From: an uncultured Alphaproteobacteria bacterium
GTDB taxonomy: Bacteria; Pseudomonadota; Alphaproteobacteria; HIMB59; GCA-002718135
Reading direction: 5' to 3'
Assembly (NCBI GenBank): GCA_902560725.1
Contig: CACEMR010000003.1
Span: 32,403 to 96,402 of the forward strand
DNA length: 64,000 bases
The notes under the pieces were generated by a model. It did not search any database. It had not been told where the DNA came from and saw nothing but the letters and a program-made list of their open reading frames with translations. Positions 52,600 to 60,690 of this stretch are shown piece after piece (positions within the stretch are counted from its first letter, which is position 1; each line of letters opens with the position of its first letter). The translations under genes and the position numbers were made by a program.

Positions 52600-53296
52600 T
52601 CAATTTTTTTTGTAACATTTGCAAATCTTCCCAAGATGCTTTTTTATACTGAGGTGAACGAAGTAAAAAAGCAGGATGGTAAGAAGCAATTGTATAAACC
52701 GTTTTATTTAGTTGTAAAGATTGATATTTATGCCAAGTTCCTCTTAATTTTCCTAATGCTAATGGGGTTGATAATATTGCTTTTGCTGCTACACCTCCTA
52801 ATAAAAAAATATAATCGGGATTTATCACATCTATTTGTTCTTGAAGAAAAGGTAGGAATTGTAAAATTTCATCATCCGTAGGTGTTCTATTATCTGGAGG
52901 TCTCCAATTAACAACATTTGTAATATAAACTTCCTCTCTTTTTAAATTTATTGCTGCTAACATTTTGTTCAATAACTGTCCTGCTTTTCCAACAAATGGA
53001 AGTCCTTGTATATCTTCATCTTTTCCTGGAGCCTCACCAATAAACATTACTTTTGCATCAATACTTCCATCATAAACAACTAGATTTTTTGCTGTATTTT
53101 TGAGCTGAGTGTCTAAAACTTTTATTTTCTCTACAATTTGCTGAATTTTAAGTAATTTGTCATTATTTACATCTTTCAATGATCCAAAAGATGAATTTTG
53201 TTCACTTTCGAACCAATTTCTTGGAGTATCTTGTAAAAAGTAATTTACTCCCGAATTTTTAATAAATTCTAAATGTTTTTTATTTGATTGATTCAT
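52586..53296 (-). CDS. Uracil-DNA glycosylase, family 4-like, without cysteines
   Basis: A 236-residue glycosylase with the family 4 motifs: [20 protein letters not shown] (motif 1), [14 protein letters not shown] and the C-terminal [21 protein letters not shown] (motif 2 with His). Family 4 enzymes normally bind a [4Fe-4S] cluster through four Cys. This protein contains no Cys at all, so the cluster must be missing. A lineage of alphaproteobacterial UDGs may have lost it. It is first in the udg-slt-moaB-rnhB run. Confidence 0.88.
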   Translation of the reverse strand: MNQSNKKHLEFIKNSGVNYFLQDTPRNWFESEQNSSFGSLKDVNNDKLLKIQQIVEKIKVLDTQLKNTAKNLVVYDGSIDAKVMFIGEAPGKDEDIQGLPFVGKAGQLLNKMLAAINLKREEVYITNVVNWRPPDNRTPTDDEILQFLPFLQEQIDVINPDYIFLLGGVAAKAILSTPLALGKLRGTWHKYQSLQLNKTVYTIASYHPAFLLRSPQYKKASWEDLQMLQKKLNEKN

Positions 53297-53338
53297 GCAA
53301 AATTACAATTATTTAATAATATGTAACTATTTTTTTAA

Positions 53339-54649
53339 ATGATTAATTTAATAAGAAAACTTCTAATTTTAAATTTTTTGGTATTTTTTTCTTTTCCATT
53401 ATTCGCTTTCAGCAGCTCAAATTTTCTTATATCTCAATTAGCTTTTAAGAATTATGATTATCCTGCAGCACTCTCAAATTTTAGTAACAAACAAATCAAG
53501 CTATCAAGTAGTAATTTGCTTGATAAAGTCATATCAGCTGTAATTATAGAAGATATTGATTTAGCCCACAAAATTGCATCTGAAATGCTGATTGAGGATA
53601 ATGAAAATCAAGAAGCTCTTATTGTAGAGTTAGTATACTTATATTCCAATAAAAAATTAAATAAAATAAAGGAAATTCAACAAACTCTTAAAGATAAAAA
53701 TGATTTAGTTGATTTTATCTTTTTTAATAACAATGAACTTAAAGATAACAAAACAATTAGCAAATCACTTGTTGATATAGTTGTTTCATCTTTTTCAAAC
53801 GCTGAACAAGCTTCATTAAATTATAATTTTCTTTTATTTTACACATCTCTTGCAAAAATAATTGATAATTCAAATGATAGAGCGACACTTATTAAAGGAG
53901 AATTGTTCCAAAATGTTGAGCAATCTAAAGTCGCAGAAGAAATTTTTTTAAAAATAAAACCATCTAGTTCTTATTATCTTGAAGCTCAAAGAAGCTTAGC
54001 AATAAATTATTCAAATTTTCTATCATATGACCAAGCACAAAAGAAAATAATAATATTATTACAAAATAATAATAATAATTATGGATTAAAAAGAATATTG
54101 GCGGATTTTTATCGAGTCGAAAAAAAATTTGAACTTGCAATATCACTTTATGATGAAATGATAAATGAAAGACAAGATGATCTTTGGAATATTTTTTATA
54201 GAAGAGGTATATGTTATGAAAGATTAGGTCAGTGGGATAAAGCAGAAAAAGACTTTCTTACTTCACTTGATATTAAGCCAGACTCTGCAAATGTATTAAA
54301 TTATCTCGCTTATGGATGGGTAGAGCGAGAAATACGAATAGATCAATCCTTACAAATGCTAGAAGCTGCTTATAAAGCTAATCCTGAAAGTTATTATATA
54401 ATAGACAGCTTAGCTTGGGCTCATTTTAAAAAGAATAATTTAAATGAAGCTGCAAGATTAATGGAAATGGTTATAGATATGGCGCCTGGAGAAGCAATAT
54501 CACTAGACCACCTTGGTGATATCTATTATGCTATGAATAGAAAAAGAGAAGCAATTCATTTTTGGCAACAAGCTCTTGAGCTTGCAGAGCCTGAGGATGA
54601 AATTGAAAAAAATGTTCAAAGTAAACTAGATAAATTTAATGCTGGATAA
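53339..54649 (+). CDS. Exported tetratricopeptide-repeat protein
   Basis: A 436-residue protein with a signal peptide (ending LFAFS) and a helical repeat domain. The clearest TPR units are in the second half: NIFYRRGICYERLGQWDKAEKDFLTSLDIKPDSANVLNYLAYG, then SYYIIDSLAWAHFKKNNLNEAARLMEMVIDMAPGE and SLDHLGDIYYAMNRKREAIHFWQQALEL. TPR proteins before ispE are common in alphaproteobacteria. It probably scaffolds envelope proteins; its partners are unknown. It overlaps ispE by 11 bases. Confidence 0.9.
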   Translation: MINLIRKLLILNFLVFFSFPLFAFSSSNFLISQLAFKNYDYPAALSNFSNKQIKLSSSNLLDKVISAVIIEDIDLAHKIASEMLIEDNENQEALIVELVYLYSNKKLNKIKEIQQTLKDKNDLVDFIFFNNNELKDNKTISKSLVDIVVSSFSNAEQASLNYNFLLFYTSLAKIIDNSNDRATLIKGELFQNVEQSKVAEEIFLKIKPSSSYYLEAQRSLAINYSNFLSYDQAQKKIIILLQNNNNNYGLKRILADFYRVEKKFELAISLYDEMINERQDDLWNIFYRRGICYERLGQWDKAEKDFLTSLDIKPDSANVLNYLAYGWVEREIRIDQSLQMLEAAYKANPESYYIIDSLAWAHFKKNNLNEAARLMEMVIDMAPGEAISLDHLGDIYYAMNRKREAIHFWQQALELAEPEDEIEKNVQSKLDKFNAG

Positions 54650-55475
54650 AATAAAGGAAAAGTCTCCTGCTAAAATCAATTTGTTTCTAAAAATTATAAA
54701 TAAACGAGAGGACGGATTTCATAACATTCGAACCGGTGTAACATTTATTGATATCTACGATGAAGTCACAGTGAAACCCCACAATAAATTTGAAGTTGAA
54801 TATGTTGGTCCTTTTGCGCCGAACAAAAAAACATTTGATGACTGTATTATTAAAAAACTTTTCACTTATTTAAATATAGATGCACCAAAACTTCATTTTA
54901 CTATATCGAAGAATTTTCCTTATCAAGCTGGACTAGGTTCTGCTTCATCTAATGCGGCAACTGTGATTAAAATTGTCGAAAATTTAGAAATAATAGAGAA
55001 AAAAAATATATTTGAGTATGTTAATTTGGGTGCCGATATTCCCATTTTCTTACACCAAAAAGATGCTTTAATGCGAGGCAAAGGAGAATTAATCTCTAAC
55101 ATTCTATATCCAAAATACTATTTCTTAATTATTAAACCACCTTTTACATGCCCAACAAAAACAATGTATGATTCATTCCAGCAATCCGATTTTGATTTTA
55201 ACGCAGACTTAGATTTAGAAGAAATAAATGATCAAGATTCAGGTAATGATTTTGAAAAATTACTTAATAAAACAGAACCTCACTTTTCAAAAATCATGAA
55301 TTATTTAAATAATTTAGACGATGTAATTTTTTCTAGGCTTACAGGAAGTGGATCGTGTATCTTTAGTGTTTTTCAAAATAAATCTGAGGCTGAAAAAGCC
55401 CAAATAGAATTTAATCAGGATTTTCCTAATTTATGGTCCCAAGTAGCCGAAAACAATAAGGTAAATTTATTTTAA
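54639..55475 (+). CDS. ispE: 4-diphosphocytidyl-2-C-methyl-D-erythritol kinase
   Basis: GHMP kinase of the non-mevalonate isoprenoid pathway, 278 residues. The start EKSPAKINLFLKIINKREDGFHNI is the family signature with the catalytic Lys, the ATP motif is YQAGLGSASSNAAT and the C-terminal motif is RLTGSGSCIFSVF. It overlaps the TPR gene by 11 bases. Confidence 0.96.
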   Translation: MLDKIKEKSPAKINLFLKIINKREDGFHNIRTGVTFIDIYDEVTVKPHNKFEVEYVGPFAPNKKTFDDCIIKKLFTYLNIDAPKLHFTISKNFPYQAGLGSASSNAATVIKIVENLEIIEKKNIFEYVNLGADIPIFLHQKDALMRGKGELISNILYPKYYFLIIKPPFTCPTKTMYDSFQQSDFDFNADLDLEEINDQDSGNDFEKLLNKTEPHFSKIMNYLNNLDDVIFSRLTGSGSCIFSVFQNKSEAEKAQIEFNQDFPNLWSQVAENNKVNLF

Positions 55476-55476
55476 A

Positions 55477-55492
55477 AAAATACGCGTATTTT
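55477..55492. promoter_or_regulatory. 16-bp palindrome upstream of the EF-hand gene
   Basis: AAAATACGCGTATTTT is a perfect 16-base palindrome, just after ispE and 64 bases before the EF-hand gene. The absence of a loop favours a dimeric protein site over a terminator. A GANTC site (55495-55499) follows it. The role is unproven. Confidence 0.4.
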
Positions 55493-55555
55493 CTGAGTCT
55501 CGCTCGTTCAACTTACATATAGATAAAAAAATCTATTTTAACAAAGGAGACTACT

Positions 55556-55849
55556 ATGACTATATTTAAGAAAAATGTACTAGCCACGTTAATTGTCTTA
55601 GCTGGACTTGGCACTGCAGTTGGTGCTTATGCCCACAATACATCAGATACATCTTCTAGAGGTACAATGTTTGAAAGCATTGATACAAATAATGATAACA
55701 CCTTATCTTTGGATGAATATATGGAAACGATGCCTCAGTTTGTAGAAAATAGATTCAATCGCATGGATACGAATTCTGATGGAATTATATCTCTTGATGA
55801 ATTTAACCAATGTAAAAAAGGGAAAGGTAAAAGAAAGAGCAAATCATAA
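55556..55849 (+). CDS. Exported EF-hand calcium-binding protein
   Basis: A 97-residue protein with a signal peptide ending GAYA and two EF-hand loops, DTNNDNTLSLDE and DTNSDGIISLDE, each with acidic residues at positions 1, 3, 5, 9 and 12 or close equivalents. A Lys-rich tail follows. It should bind calcium in the periplasm. A strong AAGGAG ribosome site lies 6 bases before the ATG, in an 80-base leader. It precedes an ECF sigma factor and two envelope proteins and may belong to that system. Confidence 0.88.
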   Translation: MTIFKKNVLATLIVLAGLGTAVGAYAHNTSDTSSRGTMFESIDTNNDNTLSLDEYMETMPQFVENRFNRMDTNSDGIISLDEFNQCKKGKGKRKSKS

Positions 55850-55923
55850 ATCTTATTGGTCAATTGTATGACAGGGATTTATTTGGCTATTTAAATTATG
55901 AAGAATGATTTACAAATACCATT

Positions 55924-56472
55924 ATGCTTACCCAATCACCTTCTGATGTTAGTTTGCTCAAAGAAATACAAGGTGGAAATCATTCCGCCTTTAGTATCTT
56001 GGTAAATCGTCATACGACTAGATGTTATAATATGGCTTTTCGCTATCTACACAATCAGCAAGACGCAGAAGATATTGTGCAACAGGCATTTTTAAAATTA
56101 TGGAAAAATCCGCAAGCGTGGAAACCTGGGAAAGCTCAATTTACAACGTGGTTCACGCGTGTCATTATTAATTTATGTCTTGATGATCTAAAAAAACGAA
56201 AACCTCTATCTCTGCCCGATCAATTTGACATAGAAGATAGTTCAAAATTAGCGCTAGAAAATTTACTGGATGAAGAAAGACATCGTCTTGTAATAGCCGC
56301 CATTGATAAACTTCCCGAAAGACAAAAAACGGTCCTCATTCTTTGCTACTTTGAGCAGCACTCCAATAAAGAAGCAGCAAACATATTAGAGACAACGGAG
56401 AGAGCAGTGCAATCGTTATTACTAAGAGCAAAAGAATTTCTAAAGAAACAATTAAATATTTCAAAATTATGA
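55924..56472 (+). CDS. ECF-family RNA polymerase sigma factor
   Basis: A 182-residue extracytoplasmic-function sigma factor. Region 2 shows YNMAFRYLHNQQDAEDIVQQAFLKLWKNPQAW and region 4 shows LPERQKTVLILCYFEQHSNKEAANILETTERAVQSLLLRAKEFLKKQL with a helix-turn-helix. It is followed after 16 bases by a one-helix membrane protein that is likely its anti-sigma factor, and then by a metal-sensor-like protein. Codon use seems slightly richer in G+C here than in the neighbours. Confidence 0.94.
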   Translation: MLTQSPSDVSLLKEIQGGNHSAFSILVNRHTTRCYNMAFRYLHNQQDAEDIVQQAFLKLWKNPQAWKPGKAQFTTWFTRVIINLCLDDLKKRKPLSLPDQFDIEDSSKLALENLLDEERHRLVIAAIDKLPERQKTVLILCYFEQHSNKEAANILETTERAVQSLLLRAKEFLKKQLNISKL

Positions 56473-56488
56473 TAGGAAGTAAGACATA

Positions 56489-56821
56489 ATGAAAAAAGAA
56501 AATGATAATAAAGCTATCAATGATTTGCTAAGCAAACTTGAGGTAAAACCTCACGGTGAAGATTTAGCCAGCTCTATCATTAATCAGGCAAAACAAATAA
56601 AGCAGCAAAAATCATTCATTTATTATCTTCAAGATGTCATCGAAGGACTGAGTGATAATTTTTATTTACCCTCACCTCGTTTTAGTATGGCCATGTTTAT
56701 TCTTGTTGGTTTTTTGAGCGGCGTTATTGTTTCAGATTTATCTATTGAGAGTGAGCAACTATCTATTTTTGATGATAACTTTACCACCGAAGTTTTCTTT
56801 GATGAGGATTTCTCTCTATGA
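56489..56821 (+). CDS. Small membrane protein, probable anti-sigma factor
   Basis: A 110-residue protein with a polar N-terminal part of about 65 residues, one membrane helix (FSMAMFILVGFLSGVIVSDL) and a short acidic periplasmic tail. The place between an ECF sigma gene and a periplasmic sensor-type gene, with ATGA overlap to the latter, suggests an anti-sigma factor. I see no zinc-binding HxxxCxxC motif (there is no such Cys pair), so the call rests on context. Confidence 0.6.
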   Translation: MKKENDNKAINDLLSKLEVKPHGEDLASSIINQAKQIKQQKSFIYYLQDVIEGLSDNFYLPSPRFSMAMFILVGFLSGVIVSDLSIESEQLSIFDDNFTTEVFFDEDFSL

Positions 56822-57267
56822 AGTATTCAAAATATATTTTAACTATTTCCGTTGCTCTTAATCTTCTCTTGATTGGGTATCTTGTTGGCACCCAATCTAT
56901 GAATATATTTTCCACCAAAGAAAAGCAGGGTAGTAAAAATCGTATGATCAATATTATTAGTGAGGCAGATTTATCCAATGATCTAAAAGAGGAATTTATT
57001 AACCGTTTCAGTGATTTACAATTCTCTAAACGTCAAAATTCTAAAAATGAAATGAAAACTTGGAATGATGAAATGCGGGACACCCTCACAGCTGATCAGT
57101 TTAATGCTGAGTCTTACCGAATTTTATTAGAAACTCGTTCAATGTTTTTTGCCACTAATCAACAAAAGGCAATTGATACCATGGTTGATTTACTCAGCGT
57201 GCTATCAAAAGAGGATCGAATTAAAATGTCAAAAATTTTACTTAGAAATTTGAAAAAAAAGAAATAA
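56818..57267 (+). CDS. Periplasmic heavy-metal-resistance/CpxP-like protein
   Basis: A 149-residue protein with an N-terminal anchor helix (ILTISVALNLLLIGYLVGT) typical of the PF13801-type metal-resistance family, then a helical periplasmic domain with many Lys and Arg. In similar loci such a protein senses metals or misfolding and controls an anti-sigma factor. There are no clear metal-ligand His or Cys clusters here, so metal sensing is uncertain. It is last in the ECF operon. Confidence 0.7.
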   Translation: MKYSKYILTISVALNLLLIGYLVGTQSMNIFSTKEKQGSKNRMINIISEADLSNDLKEEFINRFSDLQFSKRQNSKNEMKTWNDEMRDTLTADQFNAESYRILLETRSMFFATNQQKAIDTMVDLLSVLSKEDRIKMSKILLRNLKKKK

Positions 57268-57280
57268 TAATTATCCCAAT

Positions 57281-57299
57281 ACTATTAAATTTTAATAGT
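57281..57299 (+). terminator. AT-rich hairpin after the ECF operon
   Basis: ACTATTAAA (57281-57289) pairs with TTTAATAGT (57291-57299), with a very short loop, followed by TTTTTATT. It fits a weak intrinsic terminator 13 bases after the stop. Confidence 0.5.
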
Positions 57300-57348
57300 T
57301 TTTATTAACAAAACAATCTTTAGGCTAAAATCTAAATATGGAGATACA

Positions 57349-57969
57349 ATGAATTCAATTAATAAAAAATTTACGAAATTCTTATTTTGCTTAATAATGG
57401 CAACACTATTTATTGTTGCATTACCAACACATAAAGCTTTTGCACAAGCCAGTGTATTACAATGGCACGAAAACATGAGTGTAAATAAAGGTTTTAGTAC
57501 TGCAGGTATATCATTTAACATGAATTTTTCTGGTGGTATGCACGCACAATATAATGATGGTACTGGTGAAGCTGGAATGAACATAACAGGAATGTTTACC
57601 TTTGCTGGAGATTCGCTTAGTATGGCAGTTGATTGTGCAGCAAGCTTCACTGACACGATTAAATTATGTGCTCATTTAACAGAGGGTACGATTAAAGTTG
57701 AAGAAGGAGGGGCAACCAGCCCTGGCTGTGTCTTAGATGCTGCTCTAAATGGTAAAGTAATTCATATAAATGGTAATAATAATGCTGATGTTGGTGCTTC
57801 CCTTTGTGTCCGTATGACACCTAAAAATAATTTTACTAAAATTGAAATGCACGTAAAAGGATATTCTCACCTTGGTTTCCCCGCTAATGGTATTCTTGGT
57901 AATGCTTCTATCAAAGAAAATTTTAGTTTATTTGGACCAAAAACATTCTGTATAATTAATTGTAATTAA
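57349..57969 (+). CDS. Secreted protein of unknown function
   Basis: A 206-residue protein with a long signal peptide (cleavage likely after HKAFA, about residue 32). The mature part is Gly/Asn-rich and beta-rich with six Cys (DCAASF, KLCAHL, GCVLD, SLCVRM and the end FCIINCN). No lipobox or membrane helix is seen. GGAG lies 6 bases before the ATG. It stands alone with hairpins on both sides. I do not recognise the family; the pattern suits a small extracellular or surface beta protein. Confidence 0.7.
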   Translation: MNSINKKFTKFLFCLIMATLFIVALPTHKAFAQASVLQWHENMSVNKGFSTAGISFNMNFSGGMHAQYNDGTGEAGMNITGMFTFAGDSLSMAVDCAASFTDTIKLCAHLTEGTIKVEEGGATSPGCVLDAALNGKVIHINGNNNADVGASLCVRMTPKNNFTKIEMHVKGYSHLGFPANGILGNASIKENFSLFGPKTFCIINCN

Positions 57970-57984
57970 TATTGCTGATCTTTT

Positions 57985-58008
57985 AGGCCTTTGGTCATAC
58001 AAAGGCCT
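57985..58008 (+). terminator. Terminator-like hairpin after the secreted protein gene
   Basis: AGGCCTTTG (57985-57993) pairs with CAAAGGCCT (58000-58008), 9 base pairs with a 6-base loop, followed by TACATTC. The T tract is weak, but the stem is strong and the position is right. Confidence 0.65.
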
Positions 58009-58039
58009 TACATTCAATGTGCTAAACTATAATAAATTT

Positions 58040-58154
58040 TGGTGAAGCTTTTAGTGCGGTAGATTTTACCGTTGATAAACATTAAAGCATATACACAAAT
58101 ACCATAAGTATTAAGTAGTTTTTATAAGACCTTCGTAGCACGAAGGTTTTTTTT
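58040..58154 (+). ncRNA. Candidate small RNA with own promoter and terminator
   Basis: No open frame of useful length occurs here. A perfect TATAAT (58028-58033), with a poor -35 candidate (CTTACA, 58007-58012), predicts a start near 58040. The transcript would contain a stem GCTTT/AAAGC (58047-58051 and 58084-58088) that encloses a second hairpin CGGTA-GATTT-TACCG (58057-58071), then an unpaired stretch, and ends at the strong terminator at 58130-58154. This would give an RNA of about 115 bases. It does not match any small RNA family that I recognise. Confidence 0.45.
58130..58154 (+). terminator. Strong intrinsic terminator
   Basis: CCTTCGT (58130-58136) and ACGAAGG (58140-58146) form a 7-bp stem with a 3-base loop, followed by TTTTTTTTATTT. 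It lies 160 bases past the secreted protein gene, with another hairpin in between, and would serve a separate short transcript. On the minus strand it does not carry a matching T tract. Confidence 0.85.
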
Positions 58155-58172
58155 ATTTAAATATTAAAATTA

Positions 58173-59225
58173 TTAATTGATACTTAAACCTGCAGGACAA
58201 TCTGTATTAGTTAAATCATAATACATAATTCTTCCCTTTACCCCTGATCTTTTTTCTGCTTCAAAATACAGTCCATAACAATTTTTATGACAATAAAAAA
58301 TTGATTGTGATTGGTTAATAATTTTTTTAACACTATTATTTTCTTGTAAAATATTTTCCTTTATTAGGGTTCCTTCTAAAGTATGACAAATATCATTCCC
58401 AAAGATTAATTTTTCATATTTTTCTATTGTAAATTTAATAGGCATGCCGACAATTTTTTTCCCATTGGTATCCAATCGCTGAACCCACTTATCTTTACTT
58501 ATTTTATATATTTCGCCTGAAAAACAATTCAGCAAATCCCAGGCAAAGGTGGATTTAACATTATAAAAATAATTATTATTAATATCAAACATGCCTCGGC
58601 ACTCATCGAGTAATGTTTCAATATTATTGTTCTCATCAAACCAACCAATTGCTAAAATTGGATAACCATCTTTTGCATACCCAATCGGTCTTTTTTGATT
58701 TTCAATAAAATCATAGCCAAGGTCTTCAATTAAACAATTAGGTGCAATATGATAATGATAATCATCGCCCCGCCCAGCATGACCACCGCATTCATCAAGT
58801 TCTCCTTGATCTAGTGCCGTTGACCGTTTCCCTGATGCATCTTGGGGGCCTTGAGTTTGGGGATCAAATAGGGGGACGCCGTTTATTGCAATCCCAATTG
58901 CCCCCGGTTCAGTTTGTATTTTTGAAGATGAAAAGTTTTGTTTGAGAGGAATGGTAATTTCATAATTATGTTCAGTGGGAAATTGTTGGTTTGAGCCTTT
59001 TATTCCAACCATTAAGGTATGAGATGGATGAGGTAATCCATTTGATTGAAATTGAACATTTTGATTATTGCATTTTAGGGATGATACTTCTTCGGTATAG
59101 CATGCCTCTTCACAACGACAATCATCAATCGAAATATTGTGCGCAACAAGTGTTGGGGAATAAAAAATACAAAAAAATAAAAGTATTTTTATACACAAAA
59201 GAAATTTGTTAATCTTTAGAAACAT
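58173..59225 (-). CDS. Exported YHYH-domain protein
   Basis: A 350-residue protein with an N-terminal signal sequence (ending TLVA) and the YHYH domain signature: GIAINGVPLFDPQTQG, DECGGHAGRGDDYHYHIAPNCL and RPIGYAKDGYPILAIG. Ten or more Cys in the mature part suggest a disulfide-rich periplasmic or surface protein. YHYH proteins occur in marine bacteria and their function is unknown; the His-rich core suggests metal binding. The N-terminal segment DDCRCEEACYTEE is an extra Cys cluster. Confidence 0.85.
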   Translation of the reverse strand: MFLKINKFLLCIKILLFFCIFYSPTLVAHNISIDDCRCEEACYTEEVSSLKCNNQNVQFQSNGLPHPSHTLMVGIKGSNQQFPTEHNYEITIPLKQNFSSSKIQTEPGAIGIAINGVPLFDPQTQGPQDASGKRSTALDQGELDECGGHAGRGDDYHYHIAPNCLIEDLGYDFIENQKRPIGYAKDGYPILAIGWFDENNNIETLLDECRGMFDINNNYFYNVKSTFAWDLLNCFSGEIYKISKDKWVQRLDTNGKKIVGMPIKFTIEKYEKLIFGNDICHTLEGTLIKENILQENNSVKKIINQSQSIFYCHKNCYGLYFEAEKRSGVKGRIMYYDLTNTDCPAGLSIN

Positions 59226-59496
59226 TATTATCTCTTTGTTAGAATTAAATCGTGAAAAATATTATAGAATTATTAAATGTAAATGTAAGTTTTAATTAGA
59301 TAATTATATTTACTTCTTTCATTTTTATTACGTAATTTTTACTTCTAAAGAGAAAAAGATTAGTAAAATTCACCAAAAAAATCTGGATGATGTATATTAT
59401 TCAATTACTATTAAATTCTAATAATAATATTAATTAAATTATAATAATTATAATAATATTAATTGACATTCTTTGAGACCATTTTAAGATATTTTA
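59226..59496. other. AT-rich intergenic region with a candidate promoter for the TRAP binding protein
   Basis: The region is 271 bases and very AT-rich, with short AATAATATTAATT-like repeats at 59415-59463 and no gene. TTGACA (59463-59468) lies 17 bases before AAGATA (59486-59491), a fair sigma-70 pattern. The -10 is only 5 bases from the ATG at 59497, so such a transcript would be nearly leaderless; no ribosome site is seen before that ATG. Confidence 0.4.
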
Positions 59497-60591
59497 ATGT
59501 TTTACAGAATATATCTAACCATTCTTTTTTGTTTCTCTTTATTAATGAGCTCTCCGTCATTTTCCGAAACTTACGAATGTCAAGCATCGGATCCTGAAGG
59601 CAACTACCTTGATTATCTTAATGAATTTGCCGAACTTGTAGATGATTTAACGGACGGGGAAGTAGAATTTGAATTTGTAGCTGCTGGATCATTAGTAAAA
59701 ACAAATCAAATATTAGATGCTGTTCATTCAAATGAAATTCCTTGCGGTGTATCCTATACTCATTATTGGGATAAAGAACATCCAGCCGCAATGTTATTTG
59801 GTTCACCAATAGCAGGAGCTGGATTAGGGATTGATAATATTTCATTTTATTCTTGGTTTATGTATGGAGGTGGTGAAAAACTTTACAACAGGTTGTGGCG
59901 TGAAATGGAAAGAGATGTTGTTGGTTTTTATATAGCCCCTTTTGGTCCTGAAGCTTTGGGATGGTTTACGGAACCAATTGCGTCAATGGATGATTTTCGT
60001 AATAACGTTGAAGCCTATAGAGCGCCTCCTGGTCTTCCAGGAAAAACATATAGTGATGTCGGAGTAAATGCGGTCACTATGGGTGCCAAAGATTTATTAC
60101 CAGCATTGGAACAAGGGATTATTGACGCTGCTGAATGGTGCTGCCCTGCACCTGATAGAGAGTACGGTATTGCAGAGGTGTTGAAACATTATTATTTGCA
60201 AGGTTTGCATCAAGTAGTCGTCAATGGTGATCTTATCATTAACAAAGATGTCTTTAAAGATATGGACAAGCAACATCAACTCGCAATTGAAACCGCAGCT
60301 CAGGCATCTTTAATGAAATTTATTTCAATGCGTATATATGACAATGGTAAAGCATTGCAAAAACTTCAAAAAGATGACGGTATTGAATTGCACGATACCC
60401 CTGATGATTACTTTACCGAATATTCCGCAGCAGCGTATAAAAATATTCAAGAACTAAAAAAAACTAACAATTTCTTTGCTGAGGTTTACGACTCTATGGA
60501 AAAATTTGCAAAAATTGCTGTTCCTTTTTGGAGTAATGCACAGCTATCCAATGCCAAGCTTGGAAAAGCTTACGCTGATACACTCGAATAA
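59497..60591 (+). CDS. TRAP transporter substrate-binding protein, DctP family (orphan)
   Basis: A 364-residue periplasmic binding protein with a signal peptide ending SFS. DctP family features are DLTDGEVEFEFVAAGSLVKTNQILDAV, GWFTEPIASMDDFRNNVEAYRAPPGLPGKTYSDVGVNAVTMGAKDLLPALEQGIIDAAEW, with the Arg of YRAPPG in the place of the substrate-clamp Arg. The next residues (CCPAPDREYG) carry an unusual Cys pair. The pattern suits the TakP/keto-acid subgroup. No DctQ or DctM membrane gene is next to it; the nearest membrane protein is the ion channel homologue downstream. Confidence 0.9.
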   Translation: MFYRIYLTILFCFSLLMSSPSFSETYECQASDPEGNYLDYLNEFAELVDDLTDGEVEFEFVAAGSLVKTNQILDAVHSNEIPCGVSYTHYWDKEHPAAMLFGSPIAGAGLGIDNISFYSWFMYGGGEKLYNRLWREMERDVVGFYIAPFGPEALGWFTEPIASMDDFRNNVEAYRAPPGLPGKTYSDVGVNAVTMGAKDLLPALEQGIIDAAEWCCPAPDREYGIAEVLKHYYLQGLHQVVVNGDLIINKDVFKDMDKQHQLAIETAAQASLMKFISMRIYDNGKALQKLQKDDGIELHDTPDDYFTEYSAAAYKNIQELKKTNNFFAEVYDSMEKFAKIAVPFWSNAQLSNAKLGKAYADTLE

Positions 60592-60690
60592 AGAAATATT
60601 TAACAATAATTATCTTGAAGAATTATATGCTTAAGAGAAATAGTATTAATTAATATATTCTATGTTATGATATTCTTCTTATAACAAGAT

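Noticed and set aside
59403-59463. AT repeats upstream of the TRAP gene as iterons or a CRISPR array
   Set aside because: The repeats are short, irregular and made of A and T only, with no spacers of constant length, so low complexity explains them.
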